DNA of 64,000 nucleotides. Source: Onchidella celtica (lineage: Eukaryota; Mollusca; Gastropoda; Systellommatophora; Onchidiidae). Shown piece after piece: positions 12,635 through 24,460 of this stretch. A model generated the notes under the pieces. The model searched no databases. It worked only from the letters and a program-made list of their open reading frames with translations, and was not told the origin of the DNA. The stretch covers positions 47,247,271 through 47,311,270 of the forward strand of contig OZ007579.1 of assembly GCA_963931925.1 (NCBI GenBank). Direction: 5' to 3'. The position numbers and the translations under genes were made by a program. Positions within the stretch are counted from its first letter, which is position 1. Every line of letters begins with the position of its first letter.

Positions 12635-13958
12635 CGTCTCATATTACTCATAGAAAGGCGTAGAGATGTGCGTGGAATATTTTAAGACGTCTGGAAGTTG
12701 GCCATATTTTTAAATGTTTTTGTTGACTTTGAGCCATATCTGAGTTAAACAGAAGAAAGTGTCCCGACATTTTGGACCAGAAAAAAAAAAGACACAGTCA
12801 TTTTCTCCCAGTAGAATTAGAACGTATGAAAGGAAATTTCAAGTGACACACTGGTGATCGAAATTCAACTTTAAGAACCACATCTTTGTTGTGAAAATAT
12901 TGTGCATTACCGTTGCAGCGTTGTTGAGCCATTATTGCAATATATGTTTCCTTGTTCTCTTTCTGTTTCAGATTATTACTGTTGACAACTGAATCTGTCA
13001 AAAGAAGTTGAATAAAGCCGTATTTCCGTTTTGGCAATTACGTTTTGCGAACTGTATTAATCGATAACGTCTAGTCCGATCATTGTCATCATCGTCATAT
13101 TTCACTAACTCATACCCACTGATACAACAATCTTTGTGTATTACCTGAGTCTGTGGGCTAACTAGTAAACACAATGAAAAGAAAAAAAAAACAAAAATGA
13201 TGCCTATTGTACAGTTGAGGAATGGATACAAAATCTCATTTGCTAATAGTAAAATGATCAGACTAGAGAAAGTCAAATAGAGGGTTCGAGTGAAATAAAT
13301 GAGCACAACAACAACAACAAAAACAACAACTAAGAATTAATAAAAAATGATCGAAGAACTAAAATAAATACACTTTTGTTTGTTTGTTGCTGATCTACAA
13401 CTAAAACCATTGGCCTACACTATTTATAACAGCACGTGGATTTAGAATCTGACATGTGGAATCGCATCAGCGTCAACATTAAATCATGTTTTCAACTCTC
13501 ACACAACTTGATGGTGCATAATTATTGCTGTTTCCAAGCCACGGGGTATTCACAAGTATCCAGTTCTGCAACGCGTCGCTAAAAACTAAATCCCATAAAA
13601 AAACATTTTTGAGGAAAAAATATGATCAAGTGATAATAATGATCATTAAAAAGAAAACAACAGATCAAAACATCCCCTTCTATCATTAACTTCAATCTTT
13701 TCCTTTTATTTTCGTCTGTATTTGCTCCTCTGATGTCGCCATTTTTCACCAACAAAAGGTAGATCAGATCTTGTTTCCCAGGTGGTTCTCACAGCAACGT
13801 GGAATCGACAAAGACAATAATGTATAATGCCAACACGCATTTGACTGGAAGGCATACGATTACCTTGCTGAGTTGTGAATTATTTAAGTCCACAGGTTTC
13901 CGGTTAAGAAAAGGACCAACACACTGCAGCATCTCCTGATGATGTACGCTTATTAATT

Positions 13959-13986
13959 ACTAGATGAGCTACCGGGCATTGCCCGG
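13959..13986 (-). mobile_element. Helitron 3' terminus (minus strand)
   Basis: Read on the minus strand, the sequence has a GC-rich hairpin (CCGGGCAATGCCCGG, 13,972-13,986), then TAGCTCAT and CTAG followed by T. This is the classical Helitron 3' end. The 5' end of the element, at a higher coordinate, was not located, so it is a short non-autonomous or truncated copy. Confidence 0.65.
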
Positions 13987-14941
13987 AATAAACAATCATG
14001 TGCCCCCCCCCCCCTCTCTCTCTCTCTCATAATGAAAGTAATAAACTACAGTCTTGCTTCAGAACTCATGCGCACCAGAACACTACGCACCATAGTGAGC
14101 GCTTGATACGGTTACTTTTTATGACATGCACGGTACTATATATTACGAAACAAACATGCAAAAATACAGATGTTACATAGCAACAAACATTGTCATTTAA
14201 AAAAAATACATGCTTGAAGTAAACAACTTTTAATTATAGCCATCGTCTTCCTTATCTCAATTGCCACCTTCCTGCCAAATTTAAGGCCTGAAGAGTGTTT
14301 AGTTTGGTCAGTTAGTCATGCCAAAGGTTGCAAGTTACTGAAATATATAATAGATGTATGGGTTGGATGTTTGTAGGCAAGTGCCTTCAGGTGTAGAAGG
14401 GTTTGCAGGTATCCGTTGATAAAGTAATTATGATAAAGCTGCTGAACCAAGTTTCCCGTTTTGTCCTCTTCTGCTTTTCCCTGGGAAGTTCTGTTTTTCG
14501 TTAGTGGTAGGCGTCCTATAGAAAAGAAGACAGAAGTGCAGTAACATCTGAAATATCGTAACATGGTTTTTAAAGATGAAATATGGAGGGAAAAGAATAG
14601 ATGAAACAGATAAAAATGCAGCTATGTAAAACTATAACATAAATAAGTCTGTAAAATCAATTTAATCAACACTTTGAAAAATACAAAGAATTCTAAAATT
14701 AAAACGAGCCCGTTTTTGTTCCTAAATAAACGGTCACTATTGTAGTGGCTACGGCTACTCAGCTGCATTTATTGTTACAAGATTTGTCGCATAAATACAT
14801 TTCGCTCACCCATTTGTAGCCTGTTGAAGCTATTCTAGAGGGTTGTTGCTGAGGGTAATTGTTGGCCCAACATAATCTCGCAGGAAATTATGGTCATTCT
14901 TTGATTAATGCATTATTTTGAGCAGTAAACTGGTCTATTTT

Positions 14942-17900
14942 TTCCAATAGTTTTCTAGCACTATTATGGCGGGGGAGGGGGAGACGGCCCTGAAGGTGAT
15001 TATTTGCTCTTATGAGAACTAGACCATTTTAACTATCTGAATTAGGAGAAAAAACTGTAAAAAAGTGTTTGTCATATGGTTGCCACGGAAAGGCCGCCAT
15101 CTTTGATTTTGAGTTTCCAAAAAGTGACATCTGCAATGCAGATGTGCTTTGCCAGAATTTAATGAATTTATTTGAAACTTCTCTTATGTCTAATTCAAGC
15201 CAATTAAAAATTTTTTATACAGTAGGGAATTTTGGTATCTTTTACAGATCTTAAGTTATGAATTTTTAAAAATCGCACGGCCTCTCATAAAAAACACTCG
15301 ACTGATATCAGGTGGCATCAAACTACTGAGATCAGTAACTATCTGACAAACCAATTCAACAATAACATTTTCAAAACTTCCAAACATTAAGCTCAGATAA
15401 CCTTGCATAGAAGCCACACTCGAACTATATTGCATCAATTGAAAGCAATGTGTTGTTGGGAGGTAACAATGGGCACAGAGAGCATCTAGAAGCAAAATAT
15501 TGGTCACAATTAGTAAAATTTCTGAAATTTCTAACAGTAGTATTGGCTATTTTTAGTATTCAGAATGGCGCAGCAGGAAAATGAATGCTATAATTCCTAG
15601 TTACAAAAAATAAATAAAAAATAGGACGTTTAGAAATTCTAGATTTACATTCTCGGGGGATTCATGTTACAATTAGCAAATTAAAAAATGTTTGTAGCAT
15701 CTTTCAAACAACATCTGGTAAAAAAAAATACTGAGATTGTACCATATCAGTCACTATAAACATTGATCCGAAATAATTTATTCGAAATTGTGAGATTTTC
15801 TTTTTTATATGAACAGAGTTTTGAATCCATGATGTAGAATAATGAAAAAAATAATACATCTGATGCTTACAATTCCTGGTTTGTCTATTTGACAGTAAGT
15901 GTGGAGAGTATCAAAGCTTTTGGTGGAAAACCAAAAAAGTAGTGAATATTTTTTTTTACCCCATCCCCATTAAAATTGAGCTATGTTATCTAATAAAAGT
16001 GAGGACATAGTCGTATCTACAAACGAAATGCCACCTTTTAGCCAATCATATCCGGCAGTTTCTTAGACCCAGGGGTTCACTTTATATGAAAATACAAGAA
16101 ACAGGAGTATATTTTTCAGTGCAAGGTTTAATGCTTAATTGAAGAGCTAGAGCAAGTTGGCCCCCGGAATGTAAAGAACATACACTAATTAGGACGATTA
16201 TAAAAGAAAAACTCTTCTCAAGGGACAGTAGACTGATTACAAAGCTGAAGAGAGAAAATACTGACTTATGTTCACTGTTCAGCTATAGCAAAGTAAAAAC
16301 AGTAGTCACTTAAATCATTCACTACGGAAAGCCGAATATTCAGCTACAGTGGACACCGATTTTCCAACATTAATTTCTAAGCCAACCTCTCGAAATATTG
16401 AATCCCATCCTGGTTTACTGATTTTCCTATACCGTAATGTCTAGTTATGTATTATGTCCTGTCCCCTCCCCAAATAAAAAAAAAAGGAACACCCCAATGG
16501 ACCAAGAATGAAGAAAAGATGGTCGACGAGAAAGAAAGATCTCCTTCTATCCCATATCGCAAGTATAGAGCAAAATTGTTGTATCTCCAGGTTTATGAAT
16601 AATGGGAGCTGTCTCGGAAACACCACAATGTTGCTCTCAATGACCTCATTTTTAAAGGAGATACAACAATACTGCTTCTCTGTAACTTGGAACTGATTAA
16701 AGATGGTGGAATAACGAAAAAATTGCAAGAAGCAGTTTGTCATTACTACAGTATTGCCTTTATGAACCCCAATTCATAAACCTTGAGATACAACAATTTT
16801 GCTCTATACCCTCGATATGATCCTATATGTACTAGAAAATAATTGCTCTAAGATTACACAATTAATTAGTGGTTAGCATCCGCCATAGGGAGCTGGTATG
16901 ACAAGTCAAAGACAGATGGTCTTTAATTCAGGGAAATAATAACCTAAAGCGTGTTCCTGACATGACGTAAAATATAACAAAATTTTCAGTTCCTCTATAG
17001 TGAAATAAATCACGTTAATAGGTTGAGAAACCAAAACTAATTTGATCTAACACTTACCTTTCTGTATCTTAATTTAATTTATGTAGCTGTATGTGCCAGC
17101 CAATCAGAATTGAAAACTAACCGTTTAATACGGAGTTGCTCACGATTTTCTTGTCTCTTTCTTCTTATTTCATGAACCCAGGTACGTTGTTGTCAGAAGC
17201 TGTAATGCTTGCATTCAATATTTATTATGTGAACATTGCCAAAGAAAGGTCGATTGAATTTCAAAGTTTTGATTTGGTGAGTGAAACTTTTCGAAATACA
17301 TCGTAGGTAGATTTGTATTATGAAATGACAAGAGCAACTTTCAACGCAACAAAATTTGCCTACCTCCTGGTAGTTAAGCAAACTCTATGAAAATCCTCAG
17401 ATTTTGTACTATGAGATAATTTTAATACAAAACAATATGAACGTAGTTTACGGCTATACTCTCTGGCTTAACTTGGTGGTAACTTCGTGACGTATTGTGT
17501 TATATTAATCCTTCTGCTGTCAGAGGAGAATTATTGTGCTCTAACAAGGATGGTTTAGCTAAATAGTTATGTAGATCAGTTCAGTGGTGTAGTGGGAAAT
17601 GTGAATTCGTACATATTAATTTCATTGGCTGAGCCAGGCCGCTGCTGAAAAAAAAAATCACCTGATTTAACTGACTTTTGGTAGTAGCTGAGATAAACAG
17701 ATTTGGAATTCCGTTTTACTTTTGGGGAAGTAAATCATGGGAAACTAAAGTAACCAGTCTTTAAAGTAAAAAAAAGAGAGATTGGTATGTTGTTGTTTTT
17801 TGGCCCTTGAGAGTTGAAGGTTTAATCCTGCAAATTAAGGGCTATATAACGTTTTACAAATATCGTAACTTTTAGGCCTGATTGAGAAAATTATTGAGTT

Positions 17901-18110
17901 TTTTGCTCCTCATGCAAAATTGTTAAAAACCCAGTTACGATAGTTTGCAACCCAGCCTTGGAATGAATTGTATCAAATCGTTTCTTACTTCTACTATGGA
18001 AGTAAAACATGTTTTCTCTTCAAACAAATTTACATTTCACTTGCTGATTTCCGTGAGATGGCGGGGAATAGAGACAGGAGGCTGATTTTAGTTTTAATGA
18101 GGGTATTTTT
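14942..18110. other. Right arm inner part, no gene
   Basis: About 14,945-16,840 has no left-arm counterpart. It includes a dispersed-repeat segment (14,970-15,140, related to 54,250-54,430) and the MITE at 16,566-16,805. From 16,840 the arm symmetry resumes. No coding exon was recognised. Confidence 0.55.
16566..16805. mobile_element. MITE / foldback element
   Basis: A 34-bp terminal inverted repeat with one mismatch bounds a 240-bp element. The left end is AGAGCAAAATTGTTGTATCT (16,566 onward) and the right end reads the same on the other strand (up to 16,805). The symmetry may extend a few bases outwards (TAT). No clear target-site duplication was seen. It is found only in the right arm. 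Confidence 0.75.
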
Positions 18111-18400
18111 GGGACAGGGTGGTCTACAGACAAGGTGCTCGCCTCTCATGCCGAAGGTACCGGATTCGAATCCCGGTTGGTGCAGGCATGTAGGAATTTT
18201 GAGATTTTCCTCATATTTTCCTGTCCCTGATCGTAGGGTAGGTAGGATCGAGCACCTAGTCTTGTCGGATATGGACGAAATACTCGAAGGCCCCGTGTGC
18301 ATGTTGCTAACGTTAAAAATACCTTGCCAATTGGAAATCGCGAAGAGCAGGCCGAACAGGCCCCTGCCGGGTCAAAATTAAATCAAATTTACCCCCCCCC
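18111..18400 (+). mobile_element. tRNA-derived SINE, right-arm copy
   Basis: A tRNA-like head (GGGACAGGGTGGTCTACAGA) has an A box (18,120-18,130) and a B box near 18,163-18,173, each slightly mutated. The SINE body follows and ends in a C-tract and A-rich tail that runs into (CAA)n at 18,411-18,437. It is the duplicate of the 9,600-9,846 copy. Confidence 0.75.
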
Positions 18401-18964
18401 CCAAAAAAAAAACAACAACAACAACAACAACAACAACCAACTGCCTGACCAGCCCCGCACTGCGGCGACGACGTATCTACTCCAGTTGTAACTGGGCTGG
18501 AATGACACTAACGTAAATTTCTCAAATGGGATTAAAGAAGTATACAAAATATAAAATACAAAAAAATAGAAAAACATAATAAATGCACCACTATAATATG
18601 ATGAGTTGCGACAGATCCATCTGGTGGGTGTCCAAGGTCAAATTCAACTTTCCTGTGGAATAATATCAACATTTTTTTTTCTATTTCTTTCTCTTATTAT
18701 TCAAAGCGTTTCGCTTTTTGTGGATTCAAAGTCACGAATTGTATTTCTCCGCAAACAATACCGTGCAAGCCGCAGATCTCTGCATGGGTGATAATCCATG
18801 CTTTCTGCCACATGGAACCAATGGCCACCGTGATTACTAAGTGGTCAGTATCTCAATTGAAGTGTGACATTAGGGAAAGCAGGTCGACACACTAACGACC
18901 ATATTGTGTAAGGAAGAAGCAAGACAATAGATAGGATAACAGAATGATCGGATAGAAAGACACA

Positions 18965-19177
18965 CTGCTACAAGTGCCCTGCTACAAGTGCCCTGCTACA
19001 AGTGCCCTGCTACAAGTGCCCTGCTACAAGTGCCCTGCTACAAGTGCCCTGCTACAAGTGCCCTGCTACAAGTGCCCCTGCTACAAGTGCCCTGCTACAA
19101 GTGCCCCTGCTACAAGTGCCCTGCTACAAGTGCCCTGCTACAAGTGCCCTGCTACAAGTGCCCTGATACAAGTGCCC
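18965..19177 (+). repeat. 14-bp minisatellite, 15 copies (right arm)
   Basis: There are fifteen units of CTGCTACAAGTGCC, near-perfect, with two 1-bp insertions. The mirrored array at 5,328-5,384 has only four. The near-identity of the units points to recent expansion. Open frames across it (for example 18,974-19,222) only translate the repeat. Confidence 0.95.
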
Positions 19178-19962
19178 AACAACCATCCGCAGTTAGTATC
19201 TTTAGTAGATTTGAAATTATAACCAGAAATATTTTTGCCACATGCTTCTCTGTATGTATAAAACCTTACTCTAAGCAAGACTTTGTAACGCTTTCTTGCA
19301 AAATTGATGTGAAACTTGTTGATACTACGTTGGACGGACAACGAACTGTATTATGAAATGACGCGCAGAAACTTCAAACTGTACAAATTATTATTACATA
19401 GCACCCCTGCTGGGACCGCTCAAAAATTAATGGTCTCAGTGCAGTCACACTATCCTACAGAACACGATCTCCCTATAAAAAATCTCAGATGTTAGACTGA
19501 AAAACATATCTTTGAATATCATTACATATTATTCCAGGTTTGCTTTGAAGCCTGACTGGTAAAACGTGGACAGAAGGGCCCATATTTTGCCACATAGGTC
19601 CCTTTGCTTTCTGCCACATGAAATATTAGCACCATCGTGATTACTGAGTTACATTGGAGCACAGGGCGTCCTGGTGGAAATGAACCTGACTGTACATTCT
19701 TTCGGATAAAAAAATAAAATAAAAATAAAAGTTCCCTGTGCGACCAAGGAGTCAAGGAGTTTAGTGAAAATAATATAACTCAGGAGCCACAGTAAACGAC
19801 AACAAGAAAACTAGACTCAGATAGAAACTCCAATGGAAACGGATTGCTATTCTATTTATGTCAGCATGGAGATGAGATAAACATGATATCTAATTATTAC
19901 ATGTTGTTTTTTCATCATTTCACTCTTACGTTTTTCAGATTTGCTCGGTCACTTATGACATA
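19178..19962. other. 5' flank of the right SMB gene copy
   Basis: This stretch mirrors 4,564-5,327. No independent gene was recognised. The sequence just before the start codon (TTTTTCAGATTTGCTCGG at about 19,934) looks like a 3' splice site, so an upstream non-coding exon is possible. Confidence 0.4.
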
Positions 19963-22188
19963 ATGGCAGTCTTTCATGCATTCCTCTGTATTCTACTATT
20001 TTCTCCGTATATGAATGTCAATTGCAGCGATAAACTTCCTCATCCTAACTCCCCAAACGAGCATAACAGATTACCAGCCATGGTATCTGACAAAGAAGAA
20101 ATTATTCCTGTACCGAATGTCAGTCCCATCAGCCTGTCGCCCAAGGACACATCCACTGATCTCATACATGGGTCAAACACTGAGGTGTTCGGTCCGAGTA
20201 CACAGATTCCAAGGCCTGTCAGCAAGACGACATCTGTCACCCTTAAAAGGATGATTCCTGGTGGAGGACTTGGCTACTCAAATGGTCTCAGTCCAGTCAC
20301 ACAATCTACAGAACACGATTTCCCTTCAACAGTATCAATAGACAGACAGCAAATTGCGGGTTTGAGGTCTGGAGACAATGAGAATTCTTTGACTCGAAGC
20401 TCGGGTCTCTCCACTGGTGACGGAGGGTCAAATGTCAAGATAAACGTGGGAGCCCTTGTCGTAGTAAATGTGGTCAATTGTTCCAGATGCCCTGTTCCTG
20501 TGATGTCCAGTGTACAGCCTACAAAATCTGTTGCGAAGATATGGCAAATGAATGCACCGAAGTGATGGAAGAAGGGAATAACCTTTATGGAAAGATGAGG
20601 GATGTGGAGGTTGAATGTTACAAGGAGGGGATGTTATTCATTTCAAGCTGTCCTGAAAAGTCCAGATCAAACACATATTTTTCTCAAAGTTGGACTGACC
20701 CCGATGACCAACGGAAGACACATGTGGATGTCACTACGCCATTGACTGTAGACTTGACCAAAGGAGACGGTGGAAAAGAAGTTTATCCAGTGATCAGTTT
20801 TTTTAGAAAACACACCTGTAACTGACAAGACCACTGGCATGGTCTACAGAAACCGGCAAATCTTCTCTTGTAATGCGAAACAAGAATCCCAAGCTGTCAT
20901 GTGGGGTAATAGATTCATGACCAAAATGAACTTGTTCCAAGTAAATTTGATGCCACAGAGTATGGTAAGTGAAGATGAAGTGACCTACATTCCACCCAGC
21001 AACTTGCCTAATAATGCTTCATACAGACTTTGTATCGCACAGTCCATCAGCACGTGCCCAGACCAGGCACAATTACAAAATATCTCTCTACAAGATAAAT
21101 GCGAGGCCTTCACTTCCTATGTGACTATAGAGCCAGGTGATTTAAATTACAACAACAGATACTGCACTTTGTGCAATGGAATTGAAGAGAGAGACATATA
21201 TGATGTTGATGTATGGAAGCACAAACGAACTGAACCCGTCTTTTCTATCATTATGAGACTTTCTGATGAGAAACTGGGTATCTCTTTGACCGGACAAAGA
21301 TATATAATGAGTAAAATGCCATGGAAAAATGCAGAGTGTGACATATCACAGATGACTCAAAATGAAAAGTTGAATGAGAATTTTGAATGTAAATTACGCG
21401 GCTGTACCAATGGCTTCATCATGCGACCTGATGGGAAATGCAAAATTAAAATATTAAAGCGAATCGCAGTTTCAGATGATGGCGATGTTTCGTTACAATA
21501 CAGTCGTTATTTCGATTTGTCTCCAGACGATCAGATAGAAGACGTCGACGGATCATCTATGAGTAACGAGGGCAATACTTTGTCAGCTTTTATTTACTGT
21601 TTTTTAGAAACCCCTTTCGATCAGGACTTTGGAGATGTTACTTTTACTCCTTTGATTGGCTATAATTCCATGCTGAACTTGACGTTGTACGTCATGGATT
21701 TCCTAGCTTATGATTTTACGAGAGAAGTTGATTTTTTGAACTATGTAAAACAGCTCCTGCGGATGGCCATAGCACTGAAATCTTATCTGAAAACACAAAA
21801 GACACCTCCAAAAGTTCTTTCCTCAAGAACACCTCAGGTGCAATTGAGAACTTACAACCTTTATAAGGCACACCTCTATCTTAAGGTGGGCCATAATGTT
21901 TCTGAAATCGTAGACAACACATCTACCACTGCGTGTTTCTGCACAGAAACATATGAAGGCGCTATACAAAGTAGACAAGGCGAACCGTGTATCCTGGGAT
22001 GTGCTCAAGATGTCATTTACAAACAAGACGAAGAGGAAATTCAAAGATTTTCTCAGTCCAAATGTTTTTCCGTCTTCGACCAGCAAGTCAACTATGGCAA
22101 CTGGTCGAGATTGTCCAGTTTTTATCTTGTGATGTCACTCATTCTTCCCCTAATAGCGACTGGTCTGCTGGTTCCTTTGTTTGTTTGA
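19963..22188 (+). pseudogene. Somatomedin-B-domain secreted/membrane-anchored protein, right copy, two frameshifts
   Basis: This copy has the same architecture as the left-arm one: signal peptide (MAVFHAFLCILLFSPY), Ser/Thr/Pro linker, SMB domain, Cys-rich ectodomain with NRYCTLCNG, and hydrophobic C-terminus. The last 449 codons (20,839-22,188) are fully open, and the premature stop of the left copy is a Lys codon here. Breaks: a 1-base deletion near 20,448, just before the first SMB cysteine, moves the SMB domain to another frame (20,478-20,825). A second shift in a T-run near 20,790-20,800 leads to a stop before the ectodomain. As read, neither arm encodes a full protein. Long open stretches and in-frame indels suggest recent inactivation or consensus errors; transcript data would decide. 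The C-terminal tail after a small-residue stretch suggests GPI anchoring (inference). Confidence 0.75.
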
Positions 22189-23004
22189 ACCTGAAGAAAT
22201 GCCTGTCTCCTGGGTTTATATGGCTGTGGTAATGAATCAGAGCTATTGCTCTAGCAGGAGGCACAATCTTTTCAATTAATGTGGAAACATTTTTGTCTAC
22301 CTTAATGATCGTGAACCTTCCATTTATTGACTAATCAGTTTAGACCGAGGGGTTGGAAAGGGGTGAAGAGGTGACAGTTGAGAGCAGAATCTCCTGCTTC
22401 CATCGAAGAACGTAGAACGACGAATGATTTAAATAGGAGGAGGATGGAAAATGTGATGGTTTAAGACAATGTCTATAATAAAATGGTTCATCTGAGTGTT
22501 TCATGTATGCTGTTGTATTTTGTACATTATTACATCTTGTGAAAAGGCAGAAATGAATGTGCATATTATGTGCGACAATTCACAGATGCGGCATGAATGT
22601 TCTTCATATGGGATTAACTGAAAAGAAGAACTTCGTTTACTTCATTTTCAGAATCGCGTAAATGCCAATGATTTCTCATTTCGGAGAAGAAAAAGGGATT
22701 TTGTAGGGGGTCAGTTTTCGGCTGAGCTAAAGCACATCTGAACCTGCAAGCTTCAATAGACGGAAACCAGCAGATTCCTAAATGTTGCATCCACCATAAA
22801 GAAACTGGTATTTCTATTGGCAGTAATGGCGGCCTTCTACAGAAAACAATGTTCGGTGGGCAGTTCATGCCCGTTGTATTAGCGAAGAAGTAAAATGATC
22901 TAAACAACAGAAATTGTTGTGTGACTTCCGCACCCACATAGCATCGGTAAAAGAAGCAGCAACATTTTTTATTGAAATTATTGGCTGCCAATCATTGTGC
23001 TCTT
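22189..23004. other. Right arm downstream of the SMB gene copy
   Basis: This stretch mirrors about 1,600-2,359. Nothing beyond short uninformative frames was seen. It may hold the 3' UTR of the pseudogene. Confidence 0.5.
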
Positions 23005-24174
23005 GTCTTTGTCACGAGTGGAGTGAGCGGGATTCAAGGATTACGGGGGCATGGAAGTGTAGGAGTGACTCACGGGATAGTGAGGCTGCTCACCTATATT
23101 GACTTCTGTTAGTTAACGTTAAAGCGTGCAGGTTGTGAGTGAAGTTGAGGCGTAGTAGAGGCAAAATCTGAATAGTCAGATCACTGCAAGTTAAGAGGTC
23201 CCAGGGGACAGGCATGAGATCAGAGGCAGTCGGGAGATTGTTGTGTGTTTTCCAGTGATGACTGGTAGGTTGAACTAGGATTTATAATTATGATGATTGA
23301 TGTACTATATTCTCCTATGACCATGATGTAAATAAGTATATGTGAGGAATGTGGAAGTCATTGATTACTGTGTATAGAAATGTGCGCCATGAGCGATAGA
23401 TGTAAGTTAGGTTCATGGATTCGTAGCGAGAGTGAGTGCTGTTTCGTACGGTGGAGGTGTGTTACCGTAAGATGTGTGGTGAGTGAAAGGTGGACTATTG
23501 TGTGTACGCTTCATAGAAATGGTATGGTATTATACCAATGTAATGTTCTTCTTGTAGGTGCCGGGGTCGGGCAGAGACGCCACCCGCGATGAGCACAGGG
23601 GATAGGCCAGCATAGGGCCGAAGGCTACGCATAGGCCAGTGGAGTGAAGCTGTCGAGCAGGACAGGAGGGGCGCATGAGTCGTGGCAGTCTGGCCACAGA
23701 CAGGGATGTGTATATACTTGTTAATGTGCTCTTAAGATGTACTACATGTGATAGTGATATACGACTGTGCTATTGTGATATCAATGTGAATTGAACTATT
23801 AACGTGCTATTGCCATGTTGAGGAGCTCTTGGAATGCTCAGGTGCTATTGCCATAGGGAGGTGCTATTGAGAGACTGCGGTGCGAAAGAAATACTGTGTT
23901 ATTAAGACATTGAGTGGAGAGGCTGAAGCCGAAGTGTCTTTAAAAGTAAGTACCGGGTTGTGGACCCGAGGGAGAGTGCTTGAGGGAAGAAGGCCGTTGG
24001 ACGGCAGTTGATTAGAATAATATAATGTATGTAATTGCAATGTTATCTTTATCTTTATGTTTAATAAATGTGTGAGTCTGATGGGTTGTTCTGTTAAGTG
24101 TTATACGTGTTCGTTCGTGATTGTTGTCCTGTCATAATTATTACATCTCCCAGTCTGGGATTTGTGACAGTCTT
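23005..24174 (+). mobile_element. Solo LTR with 5-bp target-site duplication
   Basis: The LTR runs from 23,010 (TGTCACGAGTGGAGTG) to 24,169 (CTGGGATTTGTGACA), 1,160 bp, with short inverted ends TGTCAC/GTGACA. It is flanked by GTCTT on both sides (23,005-23,009 and 24,170-24,174). The left arm has the unoccupied site near 1,575-1,600. It belongs to the same family as the LTR at 31,353-32,584. No internal region remains, so it arose by LTR-LTR recombination. An AATAAA near 24,062 is a plausible polyadenylation signal. Confidence 0.9.
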
Positions 24175-24323
24175 TTCCTTTACTTTCACTTCTACTCTCA
24201 AAGTATGTAAAAATATCCTTTGACCATAGAATAGTTTACGTTACTTAGACAAGCAGTACATCATAAATGTGCTTGGATGAGCAGTCTAAAATTATTGTGT
24301 AGCCTATTCATAAAGGAAAAGGG

Positions 24324-24343
24324 ACAGAGAGAGAGAGAGAGAG

Positions 24344-24384
<41 letters not shown>

Positions 24385-24385
24385 A

Positions 24386-24460
<75 letters not shown>
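24324..24460 (+). repeat. (GA)n microsatellite
   Basis: This is a GA dinucleotide tract of about 135 bp with few interruptions. The mirrored site in the left arm (about 1,418-1,435) has only a short CT run. Confidence 0.95.

Larger units (their letters stand above)
12143..14861. other. Central spacer of the inverted duplication
   Basis: No internal symmetry is seen between about 12,143 and 14,861. The spacer contains a LINE 3' coding remnant (12,392-12,634, minus) and a Helitron 3' end (13,959-13,986, minus). It also has a short (CAA)n tract near 13,305-13,330 and a C/CT tract at 14,002-14,029. No host gene was recognised. Confidence 0.6.

Noticed and set aside
18974..19356. Cysteine-rich PCYKCPATSALLQV repeat protein
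   Set aside because: It is a translation of the 14-bp minisatellite; unit length is not a multiple of three and 1-bp slips occur.
20780..20806. A tiny intron explaining the frame break in the right SMB gene
   Set aside because: A GT...AG pair of about 26 nt exists, but that is too short for a spliceosomal intron and the left arm lacks the AG.
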